From NCBI RefSeq assembly GCF_015687175.1, contig NZ_JADPQG010000001.1, forward strand, positions 806,001 through 870,000: a DNA stretch of 64,000 nt, given 5' to 3'. The notes beneath the pieces were generated by a model, which was not told where the DNA came from, ran no database searches, and saw only the letters and a list, made by a program, of their open reading frames with translations. Position 1 is the stretch's first letter. Each line of letters begins with the position of its first letter. Shown piece after piece: positions 55,818-64,000 of the stretch. Position numbers and translations under genes: made by a program. Origin of the DNA: Reinekea sp. G2M2-21 (GTDB taxonomy: Bacteria > Pseudomonadota > Gammaproteobacteria > Pseudomonadales > Natronospirillaceae).

Positions 55818-57287
55818 TTACTGAATTCGATCCAGTAGGTATTGGGTTAACATGCCCACTGGGCGGCCGGAGGCTCCATCTTTGGCGTTACTCCAACCAG
55901 TACCGGCGATGTCAAGATGGGCCCAAGTGTAGTTTTTGGTGAACTCCGAAAGGTACATTGCGGCCGTGATGCTGCCCCCAGCGCGGCTACCCACATTTCG
56001 GAAATCCGCATATGGTGATTTCAACTCTTCTTTATAGTCATCCCAAAGAGGCATTGGCCAGCCTCGGTCCCAAGCTGCCTTACCCGCGCTTAGCAGTTGC
56101 TGCTGCAAATCATCAGAGTTTGCGTAAACCGCCGTAGCGTGGTGGCCGAGGCCGATGACGATAGCACCGGTCAGGGTCGCGATATCAATGACGCTGGCCG
56201 GATTAAAACGTTCCACGTAGGTTAAGGTGTCGCACAGGACCAAGCGACCTTCGGCATCGGTGTTTATGATCTCAACCGTTTTGCCGTTCATGCAGGTCAC
56301 TACATCGCCAGGGCGGGTTGCGCCACCACTGACCATGTTTTCTGCCGTCGCCACTACACCAATCACATTTAGTGCCGGTTTTAGCTCGGCAATCGCATTC
56401 ATGACGCCAAAGACAGAGGCCGCCCCTAACATGTCCCACTTCATTTCTTCCATGCCTGCAGCAGGTTTGATGCTGATGCCGCCGGAATCGAAGGTCAGAC
56501 CTTTACCCACTAATACGTAAGGTTGCTGACTTTCACTGCCACCATTGTATTTTAAAATGATTATTTTGCCGGCTTTTTCACTACCACGGGAAACGGCCAA
56601 AAATGCACCCATACCCATTTCTTCCATCTGCGATTCTTCGATAACCTCCACTTCGATTTCATCGTAGGCGTCAGCCAGATTGGTCGCTTGCTCTGCCAGA
56701 TAGGCTGGGTCACACACATTCGCCGGTAGATTACCCAGCTCCCGAGCCAAGTTAATGCCATGAGCCATCGACTTACCGGTTTTGATGCTCAACTCGAGAT
56801 TCTGCTCGTCTGCCAGTAACGACACAGAGGTCAATGTAGTCGGTTCCGCCTTAACACTTTTGGTTGCATCGTATTCATACATGGCCGTCAGTAATGATTC
56901 AACCGTCTTTTCAGCGCACCACTGTGCCGTGTGATTCGCAGGTTTGATGTCATCAATAGGAATGGCAATTGACGTGGACGATGTTTTCTTGACTTCTGCT
57001 GCCAGGCTTTTAATGGTTTTAATAAATGCGTTTTCGTTGAATTCGTCTCGCTTGCCGCAGCCAACAATCAAAATGTTTTGCGCTGGCAAGTCAGCATGGC
57101 CAAACAGAGACGTGATATGTCCGCTAGTGGACTTGATGATTTTGCGTTCCAGCAGTGAATCAACCAAATTGCCATTTGCCTTCTTTAGGGCGGTGAAGCT
57201 GGCCGATTCGGCGTTATCAAAATAGAAAACGGCCAATAGTTCCTGTGCAACCTGGTTATAGTCTGGAAGTGAAGCGGTAATTTTCAT
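55818..57287 (-). CDS. pepA: Leucyl aminopeptidase (M17)
   Basis: This two-metal aminopeptidase of 489 residues removes N-terminal Leu and other residues from peptides, and in E. coli also acts in cer/Xer recombination. The M17 signature is NTDAEGRLVLCD, with metal ligands in VGKGLTFDSGGISIKP and EMKWDMLGA. The N-terminal macro-like domain (about 1-165) is divergent. It is monocistronic, ending in its own terminator. The long upstream region (57288-57701) should contain its promoter. Confidence 0.96.
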   Translation of the reverse strand: MKITASLPDYNQVAQELLAVFYFDNAESASFTALKKANGNLVDSLLERKIIKSTSGHITSLFGHADLPAQNILIVGCGKRDEFNENAFIKTIKSLAAEVKKTSSTSIAIPIDDIKPANHTAQWCAEKTVESLLTAMYEYDATKSVKAEPTTLTSVSLLADEQNLELSIKTGKSMAHGINLARELGNLPANVCDPAYLAEQATNLADAYDEIEVEVIEESQMEEMGMGAFLAVSRGSEKAGKIIILKYNGGSESQQPYVLVGKGLTFDSGGISIKPAAGMEEMKWDMLGAASVFGVMNAIAELKPALNVIGVVATAENMVSGGATRPGDVVTCMNGKTVEIINTDAEGRLVLCDTLTYVERFNPASVIDIATLTGAIVIGLGHHATAVYANSDDLQQQLLSAGKAAWDRGWPMPLWDDYKEELKSPYADFRNVGSRAGGSITAAMYLSEFTKNYTWAHLDIAGTGWSNAKDGASGRPVGMLTQYLLDRIQ

Positions 57288-57701
57288 GGTCTAAACCCAT
57301 TTTTAATTGGTTATTAATGGTGCGGTTGAATCACGCGTTGGCGAACAAGGCTAACTGTTGAGTCGTTGCCAATCATCGCATTATGGTTGTTATCGTGTTC
57401 AACTCTGGTTAATGACGTCTGCAGTAACAGTTTTATGATTGGTGTTTGCAAAACACACTGTTTACAGGCGTTTCTCAGAGTAGCCATTGTCGTGTCGATT
57501 TCTGGAATTACAACCGTATCAATACAGGTAAACTCTCAATTCTCTAAAGACTGATTGATTCGAGTATCGAAACGTAAACAGGCCCTTACAGGAAAGCTTA
57601 GACGAGGTCAGGCAAATGTACGCTTTTAGCTGCATGTTTAGATGAAACTAAACAGTGTAAGAAGTTGTTTGAATTAAGACACAAAAGTACTTTAACTGGG
57701 T
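57288..57701. other. Intergenic region upstream of pepA
   Basis: About 410 bases between pepA and the RDD gene, both on the minus strand. A 62-codon plus-strand frame inside it looks unlike a protein and has no ribosome-binding site. The pepA promoter should be here; no clear -35/-10 pair, operator or RNA gene was recognised. Confidence 0.5.
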
Positions 57702-57724
57702 TTGGCTGGAATTGTTCCAGCCAA
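57702..57724 (-). terminator. Perfect hairpin after the RDD gene
   Basis: TTGGCTGGAA and TTCCAGCCAA pair over ten bases around a three-base loop, four bases after the RDD stop codon. The minus-strand tail (ACCCAGTTAAAG) lacks a T-run, so it is a terminator candidate only. Confidence 0.5.
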
Positions 57725-57728
57725 GCGG

Positions 57729-58160
57729 TCATTTTTTGGGTATATGGATAAGTTTGGTATGGCTAGCCTTGTCTTGCCAGGTTAAGCCGTCTTTCGACCA
57801 ATACTGCCAAAACACCCCGACGCACAGCAACGTATAGGCTGGAAGAGCAATTAATAAACGAATCAACATTTGTTTAGAAGTGGGTGCTCCTGATTTTAGG
57901 TTGACCAGCTTAATGCGCCAAGCTTTCATACCGACGGTTTGACCAGATTTACGCCAGAAGTATAGAAAATACCCGATGATGATAACCAGCAGGTAGAGTT
58001 GAAAGATCAGATTGTGCGGAATAACTTCGGAACCTGTTACCCAGAAATGCAAGCCGACAGCGATAAAACCAGCAATCATGAGTAAGCCCAGCAGGATTAA
58101 GGCATCATATATGACACTACCGATGGCTCGATGAATGTGAGCTTGTTTGTATACTTCCAC
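57729..58160 (-). CDS. RDD-family membrane protein
   Basis: This is a 143-residue membrane protein with three or four hydrophobic segments and the RDD pattern (HRAIGSVIYDALILLGLL, then GQTVGMKAWRIKLV). RDD proteins are poorly characterised; some act in ion or solute transport. The frame is open to a TTG at 58184, but a GGGAGGT eight bases before the GTG at 58160 makes VEVYKQAHIHRAIG the likely start. It is divergent from the ArsR gene. Confidence 0.85.
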   Translation of the reverse strand: MEVYKQAHIHRAIGSVIYDALILLGLLMIAGFIAVGLHFWVTGSEVIPHNLIFQLYLLVIIIGYFLYFWRKSGQTVGMKAWRIKLVNLKSGAPTSKQMLIRLLIALPAYTLLCVGVFWQYWSKDGLTWQDKASHTKLIHIPKK

Positions 58161-58288
58161 CAATTTTACCTCCCGTGCCTGCAAAATTTGACGCAGGATA
58201 GGGTATTGGATCGCTGAAAGGAATAGCGCAACATAGTGCTGATGATAAATTTGCTTTAGAATGAGCGCTTTGAATTATGGGTGATTGA

Positions 58289-58600
58289 ATGGAAACGAAC
58301 AGCCTTCCCATTGAACAGTTAGAAACCAATGCAGGTAATGCGGCTGCGCTATTGAAAGCCCTGAGTAATGAAAGCCGGTTATTGATACTGTGTAATTTGG
58401 TGTCGGGCGAGAAATGTGTTGGCGAGCTCAATGAGCGAATACCGCTAAGCCAATCAGCCCTGTCGCAGCACCTTGCACGACTTCGAAAAGATGAATTGGT
58501 GAGTATTCGAAAAGAAGCTCAAACAGTGTATTACCAAATTGCCAGTCGAGAGGCTGAGCAAATCATTGAAGTTCTGTATAACGTCTACTGTAAAACCTGA
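58289..58600 (+). CDS. ArsR-family repressor, BigR/YgaV-like thiol sensor
   Basis: This is a 103-residue winged-helix regulator. The HTH is at VGELNERIPLSQSALSQHLARLRK (two parts, 44-67). C35 in LLILCNLV and C101 in VYCKT occupy the positions of the cysteine pair that forms the disulfide in BigR, SqrR and YgaV; C43 is extra. The metal-binding box of classic ArsR proteins is absent. A persulfide- or redox-sensing repressor is therefore likely. No sulfide-oxidising gene lies beside it, so the target is unknown. Confidence 0.85.
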   Translation: METNSLPIEQLETNAGNAAALLKALSNESRLLILCNLVSGEKCVGELNERIPLSQSALSQHLARLRKDELVSIRKEAQTVYYQIASREAEQIIEVLYNVYCKT

Positions 58601-58835
58601 TATTTCGCGCTGAATGTCACCGGTAATTTGTTGTTCCGGTGATATTGGCGTAGTGCCTCCCTTGTACATTACCCCGTTACCGGCATTCGCCGAATATTTG
58701 ATCTGTTTCACGAAATTGCAGTAAAAGTGCCGGAAAATTGGCCAATAATTTGACAAATTTCCATTTTCTGTATAGTAGTGATGCATTAGAGCAGGCGAAA
58801 GGACATCTCTGCACACTTCAATCGAGGCAAATAGA

Positions 58836-59207
58836 ATGACTGAAGCGAATGTCCGCCGAATGCATACACCGGTTTACAAGAGTTCTGAATACCCACCCAT
58901 GCCACCGAGAATACGTCTGGCAGCAAATTGTTGGGAACGGGTGTGGTGGTTGACTTTAGTTGCGCCACTGGCCACGCCTGACCGGTTAGCCCCTCTGGTT
59001 AATCGTTTTGCTACAGAAACTGTCTCTATTCGCGCACAATTGCGCACCTGTCGACGTATCTGCTTCGCCATCACAACGCAAGGTCTGGACGATCAAAGTG
59101 AGTTTGAGATTGCCATGTTAATCATGGCGCAGATAAACCGTGAGTTGGGTGAGATTGAGCGTGTTGAAGATCGCCCTGCGAATATGTGGCCGATCGACCT
59201 TTTTTGA
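58836..59207 (+). CDS. Small conserved hypothetical protein
   Basis: This is a 123-residue soluble protein without signal peptide or membrane helix. A Pro- and Arg-rich N-terminus (YKSSEYPPMPPRIRLAANCW) is followed by helices with Cys in TCRRICFA. GAGG eight bases before the ATG is a good ribosome-binding site. I do not recognise a family. It sits alone between the ArsR gene and dgkA. Confidence 0.6.
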   Translation: MTEANVRRMHTPVYKSSEYPPMPPRIRLAANCWERVWWLTLVAPLATPDRLAPLVNRFATETVSIRAQLRTCRRICFAITTQGLDDQSEFEIAMLIMAQINRELGEIERVEDRPANMWPIDLF

Positions 59208-59272
59208 ATCTGCAAACTGGCGAGAATAGTCCGATGATCGTTACCGGATTGCGCTGCTTCATATAAAAAAGT

Positions 59273-59291
59273 TTCTGACGTTTCGGCAGAA
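59273..59291 (-). terminator. Rho-independent terminator of dgkA
   Basis: TTCTG-CG and CG-CAGAA pair around loop AAA with one mismatch. On the minus strand ACTTTTTTAT follows. It starts two bases after the dgkA stop. Confidence 0.7.
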
Positions 59292-59292
59292 C

Positions 59293-59676
59293 CTAAAAAA
59301 ACTTCTGCATAATGGACACAGCCCAGATCATTCCCGCCAACGTAATACTAAGGAATACCGCTGCCGATCCCATGTCTTTTGCTCTTCCGGATAATTCATT
59401 GTATTCCAGCCCGACACGGTCAACTAACGCTTCAATCGCGCTGTTCAGCAATTCAACAATCATGATAAGAATAACCGATCCCAATAAGGCAATCGCGTGA
59501 AACCAACTTTGTGATAACCAGGGCGTTAACAGCAACGCAACCAGTAACATTAACAGTTCCTGGCGAAAAGCTTCTTCATGCTGTGCGGTAGCCCAGAGTC
59601 CACGCCAACTGTACTTGGTCGCGTTTACAAGTCTTCTCAGACCTTTGGCGGGTTTTGTCGTTTGCTGTGTTCGCAT
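59293..59676 (-). CDS. dgkA: Diacylglycerol kinase
   Basis: This small inner-membrane enzyme of 127 residues phosphorylates diacylglycerol, recycling the by-product of periplasmic glucan and lipid A modification. The signature ELLNSAIEALVDRVG and the downstream AKDMGSAAVFLS are present, with three membrane helices. The frame is open to 59874 into hrpB, but the ATG at 59676 gives the standard length (MRTQQTTKPAKGLRRL). It follows hrpB on the same strand. Confidence 0.93.
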   Translation of the reverse strand: MRTQQTTKPAKGLRRLVNATKYSWRGLWATAQHEEAFRQELLMLLVALLLTPWLSQSWFHAIALLGSVILIMIVELLNSAIEALVDRVGLEYNELSGRAKDMGSAAVFLSITLAGMIWAVSIMQKFF

Positions 59677-59795
59677 GGTGTCTGCTTTTTTCTTCGAGTT
59701 TACCTTGGTGTGAGAGGAAACACTATGAACCTGCGTTGTTGACGTGAATTTCCCCGTCTGCCTTATTGACCGGTGAACAATTAAGGCGTTATTCG

Positions 59796-62153
59796 TTAAC
59801 CTGATCCGTTCTCTGAACGCAATTGACGGTTGGTTTTTGATGTCGCTGTAAATGACAATGGGTCTTCTGGCCAAGGGTGTTTGGCGTATCGACCTCTCAT
59901 TTCTTTGCGGACTTGTGGGTATATAGTGTTCCAGAAAAATGAAAGGTCTGTGACAGAAGCCAACGGTCGGCCGTTTGGTGCCGTCAGATGCAGTGTTAAC
60001 GGGATCGTTTGCAGCAGCAACGGTGTTGCCGATAACCCGAATGCCTCTTGTAATTTAAGTGACACCGACGCTTTTAATTGGTGGATGTCGTAGTCAATAG
60101 AGATTTTTCGACCCGTTGGTGATGTCCAGTAGTGCGGTAATTCAGCGTTGAGTTTTTTAATAGCGTCGTAGCCCAGCGCTTGTTCCATCATCGCCGTAAT
60201 CGGCAAAGCCTCGAATGTGTCGATACCCATCATAAAACTTTCCGCAATTTTCACCCATTGAGCCGACGACGGGTAGTCAGGCCAATCAGATCCCGCCTTT
60301 AAGGCGAATTGCCAACGTTGTTTCAGGTTGAGGGCTTCATCTGTCCAAACAAAGGCTTCGTCACCTCGATCCGAAATGTATCGTAACCAGGCCGATGTTT
60401 TTTCTTCTTGCGACGGTTTTGTCGGCTGTTGCGATAGCACAATCTTGCCGAGGGTCGTCGTTTTCAGGAAGGCGGGTCGTTCGTTTGGTTTAAATTGTAC
60501 GTGGTCTTCGACCGTCAGAACCTGAGTCACTGCGTTGCTGGATACGGGCAAAGTATGAGTTGCCAGGATATGTTTTTGCTGGCGAACACCATCGAGCAAT
60601 ATGCCCCATTGTTCGTCTGACGGCTCTCTGGAACGAACTTCGGTACCACTGATCAATTGCCCTTGCATTGGTTTGCGCCAGCAGATAAGGCGGTCAGCCA
60701 GTGCCCGAATTAACAGTGACTCATTCATGGCACTGGTAACGGCAGGCAGAGATTGGCCAAAGCGATTCAAGATAATCTTGCATTCGGCAACAACTGGGGC
60801 TGGCAGAGATGGTGTTGGTAACGGTTGACGCGGATCGAAATTGATTGGCGTCCCTGTCATCAGGTAGGCCGCCAGAATCGAAGCGCTCGCAAGGTTGCCT
60901 TCTGCCTCGGCCAGTGCAATGAGATGACTGAGCCAGGGATCCAAACCGACGTTTTGCATGGCACTGCCATGGTTTGTCAGTTGCCCGTCGCGGGTTATGG
61001 CTTGCCAGTTTGCCAGTTTGTCACACGCCAGTTGCCATCTGGATGCGGCCGGCTTATCCAGCCAAACCAGATCATCCCGTTGTGCGCCCCAGTGCAACGT
61101 TTGCAGAACAAGATCCGTCAAATCGGCATGAGTGATTTGCGGCGGTTGATGGGGGATCAGCGCGGCATGGTCATCGATACTCCAGAGGCGGATACAGTTG
61201 CCGGGGCCTAGCCTGCCGGCTCGACCTGCTCTTTGTGCAGCGCTGGCCTGGCTGATACGACGCGTTTTTAATGTGTTGATGCCCGTTACCGGGTTGGTGT
61301 CTGCGTATCGCTCCAAGCCCAGGTCGATAACCGTATGTACCTTGGGAAGCGTAACACTACTTTCGGCAATATTGGTGGCCAGAATAATGGTCGGTGGATC
61401 AGACGCCAAGGTTTGAATGTTCGGTGTTTTATCCAGTTGCCCATGCAAGATCAGAATCGGTTGACGGTTGCCCAGTTGTTTTTCCAGCTGGCGGATTTCG
61501 CGCAGTCCAGCGCAAAAAACGAGAATGTGGTGGTCTGTGTTGTCTGCCTGCGCTTCGATGATGCGGCCAACATCCGCTGGGCGATTCACGTCACATTTTC
61601 GATATTGGATGTCGACCGGATAGCTGAAGCCGTCTGATTCAATGAGCGGCAAGGCGGTTTGTTCCAGAATGTTCTGAACATTCAATGTCGCTGACATGAT
61701 CAGGCGGCGCACGCTGCTATCGAACAGTTCGACGTATTGATTTATCAGCGCGTAGCACAGATCCTGTTCAACCGATCGCTCATGAAATTCATCGAAAATG
61801 ATCGTGCTGTGCGCGATCTGATCCGGATCATTCAATAACAGGCGCAAAAAACTGCCATAGGTAGTGACGATCAGCCGTGTTTCTGCACTGGTTAGACGTT
61901 CTTGACGCAGTTGATACCCCACTGTTTTTCCTGGTGGTTCGCCCAGGTTTCTGGCCAATTGCTGACTGGCGAGTTTAACGGCAAGCCGCTTCGGAATGAG
62001 CAGATAGATGGTTTGTTGACTTTGTTCTAGCAGCCACAGCGGGATCTGGGTTGTTTTTCCAGAACCCGGTGGTGCGGAAATGACTGCACCACCTGAGTGC
62101 CAGGCAGGTAAAAGGGATGTTTTTATCTCTTCGATGGGAAGTGTGTCGGTCAT
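59796..62153 (-). CDS. hrpB: ATP-dependent RNA helicase-like protein HrpB
   Basis: This DEAH-family helicase has 785 residues. Motif I is APPGSGKTTQIP, motif II is FDEFHERS (DEFH), motif III SATLN, and motif VI region SQASAAQRAGRAGRLGPG. HA2 and HrpB-specific C-terminal domains follow. Its role in E. coli is still poorly defined. The start ATG at 62153 overlaps the preceding gene's stop by four bases (ATGA); an upstream start at 62207 is less likely. Confidence 0.95.
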   Translation of the reverse strand: MTDTLPIEEIKTSLLPAWHSGGAVISAPPGSGKTTQIPLWLLEQSQQTIYLLIPKRLAVKLASQQLARNLGEPPGKTVGYQLRQERLTSAETRLIVTTYGSFLRLLLNDPDQIAHSTIIFDEFHERSVEQDLCYALINQYVELFDSSVRRLIMSATLNVQNILEQTALPLIESDGFSYPVDIQYRKCDVNRPADVGRIIEAQADNTDHHILVFCAGLREIRQLEKQLGNRQPILILHGQLDKTPNIQTLASDPPTIILATNIAESSVTLPKVHTVIDLGLERYADTNPVTGINTLKTRRISQASAAQRAGRAGRLGPGNCIRLWSIDDHAALIPHQPPQITHADLTDLVLQTLHWGAQRDDLVWLDKPAASRWQLACDKLANWQAITRDGQLTNHGSAMQNVGLDPWLSHLIALAEAEGNLASASILAAYLMTGTPINFDPRQPLPTPSLPAPVVAECKIILNRFGQSLPAVTSAMNESLLIRALADRLICWRKPMQGQLISGTEVRSREPSDEQWGILLDGVRQQKHILATHTLPVSSNAVTQVLTVEDHVQFKPNERPAFLKTTTLGKIVLSQQPTKPSQEEKTSAWLRYISDRGDEAFVWTDEALNLKQRWQFALKAGSDWPDYPSSAQWVKIAESFMMGIDTFEALPITAMMEQALGYDAIKKLNAELPHYWTSPTGRKISIDYDIHQLKASVSLKLQEAFGLSATPLLLQTIPLTLHLTAPNGRPLASVTDLSFFWNTIYPQVRKEMRGRYAKHPWPEDPLSFTATSKTNRQLRSENGSG

Positions 62154-62539
62154 CCAAGAACATTGCCGTATGGAAGGAAGCGATTGTCTGAGTTTTCTTT
62201 GATCCACGCCGTAAGCGTTTTATCGGGAAACTCGCCGCGCTTCTTTAACTCTTTGCAAATCCAGATCACGGGGTTTTTATCACCGCCAAACCAATCACTC
62301 CAATGTGCTTCCGCCAAAGTAAAAAACCGACACAACCGTTTTAACTGTTCACTGTCGAGTTCGCTGAAGGCGGGTTGCCACTGAGACTTAGTGACCTTTA
62401 CAAAGGCCTGTAAGGGAAGGAGTTGCTCCGGTGGTTGTTCCGGAAAAGAATGTTCATCGTGGTATGACAGGGCGCGGAGCAATACATCTGTCGGGATCTG
62501 TGCCTGCTCTGAACCCGGCTCCCAGTTTCCTACCGTCAT
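62150..62539 (-). CDS. Conserved hypothetical protein upstream of hrpB
   Basis: This is a 129-residue soluble protein rich in Trp (for example AEAHWSDWFGGDKNPVIWI). No signal, membrane segment or catalytic motif is recognised. GAGG seven bases before the ATG at 62539 decides the start over 62554. Its stop overlaps the hrpB start by four bases, so it is translated with HrpB and may be a partner. The function is unknown. Confidence 0.7.
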   Translation of the reverse strand: MTVGNWEPGSEQAQIPTDVLLRALSYHDEHSFPEQPPEQLLPLQAFVKVTKSQWQPAFSELDSEQLKRLCRFFTLAEAHWSDWFGGDKNPVIWICKELKKRGEFPDKTLTAWIKENSDNRFLPYGNVLG

Positions 62540-62602
62540 GGGTTTGCCTCTCATTGAAATTGAAAGTTACTATTGTACCAGCGAATAATCAGAGGATATC
62601 CA

Positions 62603-62962
62603 ATGCCATACAATTTTTTACTCTGGGTTTTTCATCAATCTTGGCTGACGCGGTTTCGGCGCGTGCATGAGTGGCTTATGAAAGGCTTCTCCCAGCAGGC
62701 GGACAAAGGCAATAAAGATGCGCAAGAACTCTATGGTTTTTTGTTGTTGCATAAGGGCAGTGATGACGCCAGTAAGTCTGCCGGAGCCCGCTATCTGATG
62801 ATGTGTGTGGGGCTGGATCGGCCCAAGGTTTGTTGGCAACTGCATCAGATTTTTGCCAACGGTGGCATTTTAGGTTTTCCGCAAGACAACGAAAAGGCGC
62901 AAAAATATCTGCAGTTAGCACAACAGGCTGGGCACCCACTCGCGTTAAACATCAATGATTGA
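62603..62962 (+). CDS. Sel1/TPR-like small protein
   Basis: This is a 119-residue protein. It has helical repeats of Sel1 type: KGFSQQADKGNKDAQELYGFLLL, then ARYLMMCVGLD and NEKAQKYLQLAQQAGHPLAL in successive helices. An N-terminal hydrophobic stretch (FLLWVFHQSWL) is short. Sel1 repeats mediate protein contacts. GAGG seven bases before the ATG at 62603 is a good ribosome-binding site. It is convergent with ansA, with a gap of one base. Confidence 0.7.
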   Translation: MPYNFLLWVFHQSWLTRFRRVHEWLMKGFSQQADKGNKDAQELYGFLLLHKGSDDASKSAGARYLMMCVGLDRPKVCWQLHQIFANGGILGFPQDNEKAQKYLQLAQQAGHPLALNIND

Positions 62963-62963
62963 A

Positions 62964-63950
62964 TCAGTGCGCGTCTGGCTGATTTTCCCACTCTCTGGCC
63001 AGTGGTTCGCGAAAAACTTGAATTATATCGTCAGCATGGTCGAATTCTGAGCAAAGTATCTGGATTTTCGTGATGGCCGCTTCCAGCGGCATCATGCCAC
63101 AGCTGATGGCGCCGTGTTCCGTAAACACGGAGCTCGCCGCGTAGAGCCCAAAATCCACATTCCCTTCAAAGCATTGGCTGGTGACAAACACTGGAATAGC
63201 GCGATGTTGCGCCGAGGCTAGCATACGGCGCAGCGCAGCGGTATTCGCCGCATTACCGTTGCCGTAACTGCTGATTAAGATGGCCCGGGTCGCTGGATTA
63301 TCCGAGATCCGGTCCAGTTGGGTCTCTGGAATGCCTGGATAAAGCGTGAGCAGCGTGACCTCTGGATTGCGCCAAGGCTGCGTAAAGCGCCTGGTTGAGA
63401 CTTTTTTTGAGTTTGCCCAGTGACTGGCATCCCAACCTGGGCAACTGAAACTGGCCATGGCTTGGGTGCTGTATTTGGTCACCCTGCTTCCGGGTAGCAC
63501 TTCTTCGCCCACGGCGACCATGACTTCCGGGCGATTTGATTCCAATGCGATCAGTGCACGTTGCAGATTGTCCAGCGCATCGGTGCCTGTAGCAGAAATC
63601 GGTAGCATGGAGCCGGTAATAACAACAGGGATCGTCAGATCGGCGAGCAAGAATGACAGTGCGGAGGCGGTGTAAGCCAACGTGTCAGTGCCGTGTATTA
63701 CCAGAACGCCATCGATATTTTCAGCCTGGGCTATGGTGTGGGTAATTCTGTACCAGTGGCTTGGGTTCAGGTCGGATGAATCCAGCAGTGGTGACCAGTG
63801 TTCCCAGTTCAATTGATGTTGGTGCCAGTCGGTCAACTCAGTGTGCTGTTGTAAGGCATTTTCGACTTCGCCCGCATTGGGTGTCAGACCATGGGGACCC
63901 TCTACCATACCAATGGTGCCGCCGGTGTTAATAATCAGATAATTCGCCAA
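62964..63950 (-). CDS. ansA: L-asparaginase I
   Basis: This enzyme of 328 residues hydrolyses asparagine to aspartate and ammonia. The nucleophile Thr is in IINTGGTIGM (T12) and the second triad is in VIHGTDTLAYTAS. There is no signal peptide, which fits the cytosolic type I enzyme. The C-terminal ~100 residues form the usual second domain (SSYGNGNAANTAALRRML, SQCFEGNVDFGLY). The promoter region would lie beyond 63951. Confidence 0.95.
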   Translation of the reverse strand: MANYLIINTGGTIGMVEGPHGLTPNAGEVENALQQHTELTDWHQHQLNWEHWSPLLDSSDLNPSHWYRITHTIAQAENIDGVLVIHGTDTLAYTASALSFLLADLTIPVVITGSMLPISATGTDALDNLQRALIALESNRPEVMVAVGEEVLPGSRVTKYSTQAMASFSCPGWDASHWANSKKVSTRRFTQPWRNPEVTLLTLYPGIPETQLDRISDNPATRAILISSYGNGNAANTAALRRMLASAQHRAIPVFVTSQCFEGNVDFGLYAASSVFTEHGAISCGMMPLEAAITKIQILCSEFDHADDIIQVFREPLAREWENQPDAH

Positions 63951-64000
63951 TTTGTCGCCCCTTTATGCTGTCCGGGGCGATAGTAGTCGTTTGCCTACTT

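Noticed and set aside
57366-57554. A 62-codon plus-strand frame upstream of pepA.
   Set aside because: No ribosome-binding site, Cys/Ser-rich chance-like composition, and it lies in the expected pepA promoter region.
1-64000. Search for CRISPR arrays, tRNA or rRNA genes, prophage modules, toxin-antitoxin pairs and complete insertion sequences.
   Set aside because: None was seen by eye. Short or divergent tRNAs could be missed without a covariance search.

Overview
The window reads as the chromosome of a marine gammaproteobacterium, most likely in the Oceanospirillales (Reinekea/Saccharospirillaceae-like). This placement is an inference from gene content: prfA-prmC, fabA-fabB, ackA-pta, kbl-tdh, valS-holC-pepA, an HrpB helicase, a YhcC radical-SAM protein, and many proteins closest to gammaproteobacterial families. 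Base composition is close to 50% GC. Nearly all genes are intact and tightly packed on both strands. I saw no rRNA, tRNA, CRISPR array, prophage or complete insertion sequence.

Layout. 1-10.4 kb: end of prfA, prmC, a MaoC-like hydratase, a D-2-hydroxyacid dehydrogenase, a chemoreceptor with an amino-acid-binding dCache signature, ackA-pta and an M23 peptidase. 10.5-17.7 kb: branched-chain amino acid uptake. The binding protein lies apart from livGFHM, and between them is a small cluster with a haem-type DUF3365/HAMP sensor, a small helical protein and a possible one-helix membrane microprotein. 18-24.7 kb: lnt, a Nudix hydrolase, a DUF6678-like protein, a patatin phospholipase, a GNAT enzyme and a glycogen debranching enzyme. 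25.3-27.5 kb: kbl-tdh (threonine to glycine plus acetyl-CoA), followed by a 160-bp MITE-like element inserted before the operon's terminator. 28-32.5 kb: a YtfQRT-YjfF type furanose ABC importer. 33.5-34.4 kb: a secreted GH16 glucanase whose fold is circularly permuted, with a LacI-type operator upstream. 34.6-38.6 kb: yhcC, ypeA, a HAD phosphatase and fabA-fabB.

38.7-45.4 kb is the most unusual region. Two adjacent genes both encode exported FecR-domain proteins. One ends in a TbpB-like small beta-barrel. The other carries TPRs followed by a DUF560/Slam-like outer-membrane barrel that ends in Phe. They look like a cargo/translocator pair of a type XI (Slam-like) secretion system in which both partners have gained a FecR domain. 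Divergent from them are a receiver-TPR protein and a soluble histidine-kinase-like protein, which may be their regulators.

45.6-50.1 kb: a TetR regulator, yfbR with a SufR-like cysteine-rich regulator, an HDOD protein, a short DUF3461 protein, and a YqaA homologue whose stop codon abuts a second MITE-like element. 50.3-57.3 kb: bioA, valS, holC and pepA. 57.7-64 kb: an RDD protein, a BigR/YgaV-like ArsR repressor, dgkA, hrpB, small conserved proteins and ansA. The many 4-bp overlaps and short spacers, together with recognisable terminators, define the operons. Several start codons were moved inward from the longest reading frame because a good ribosome-binding site decides them.
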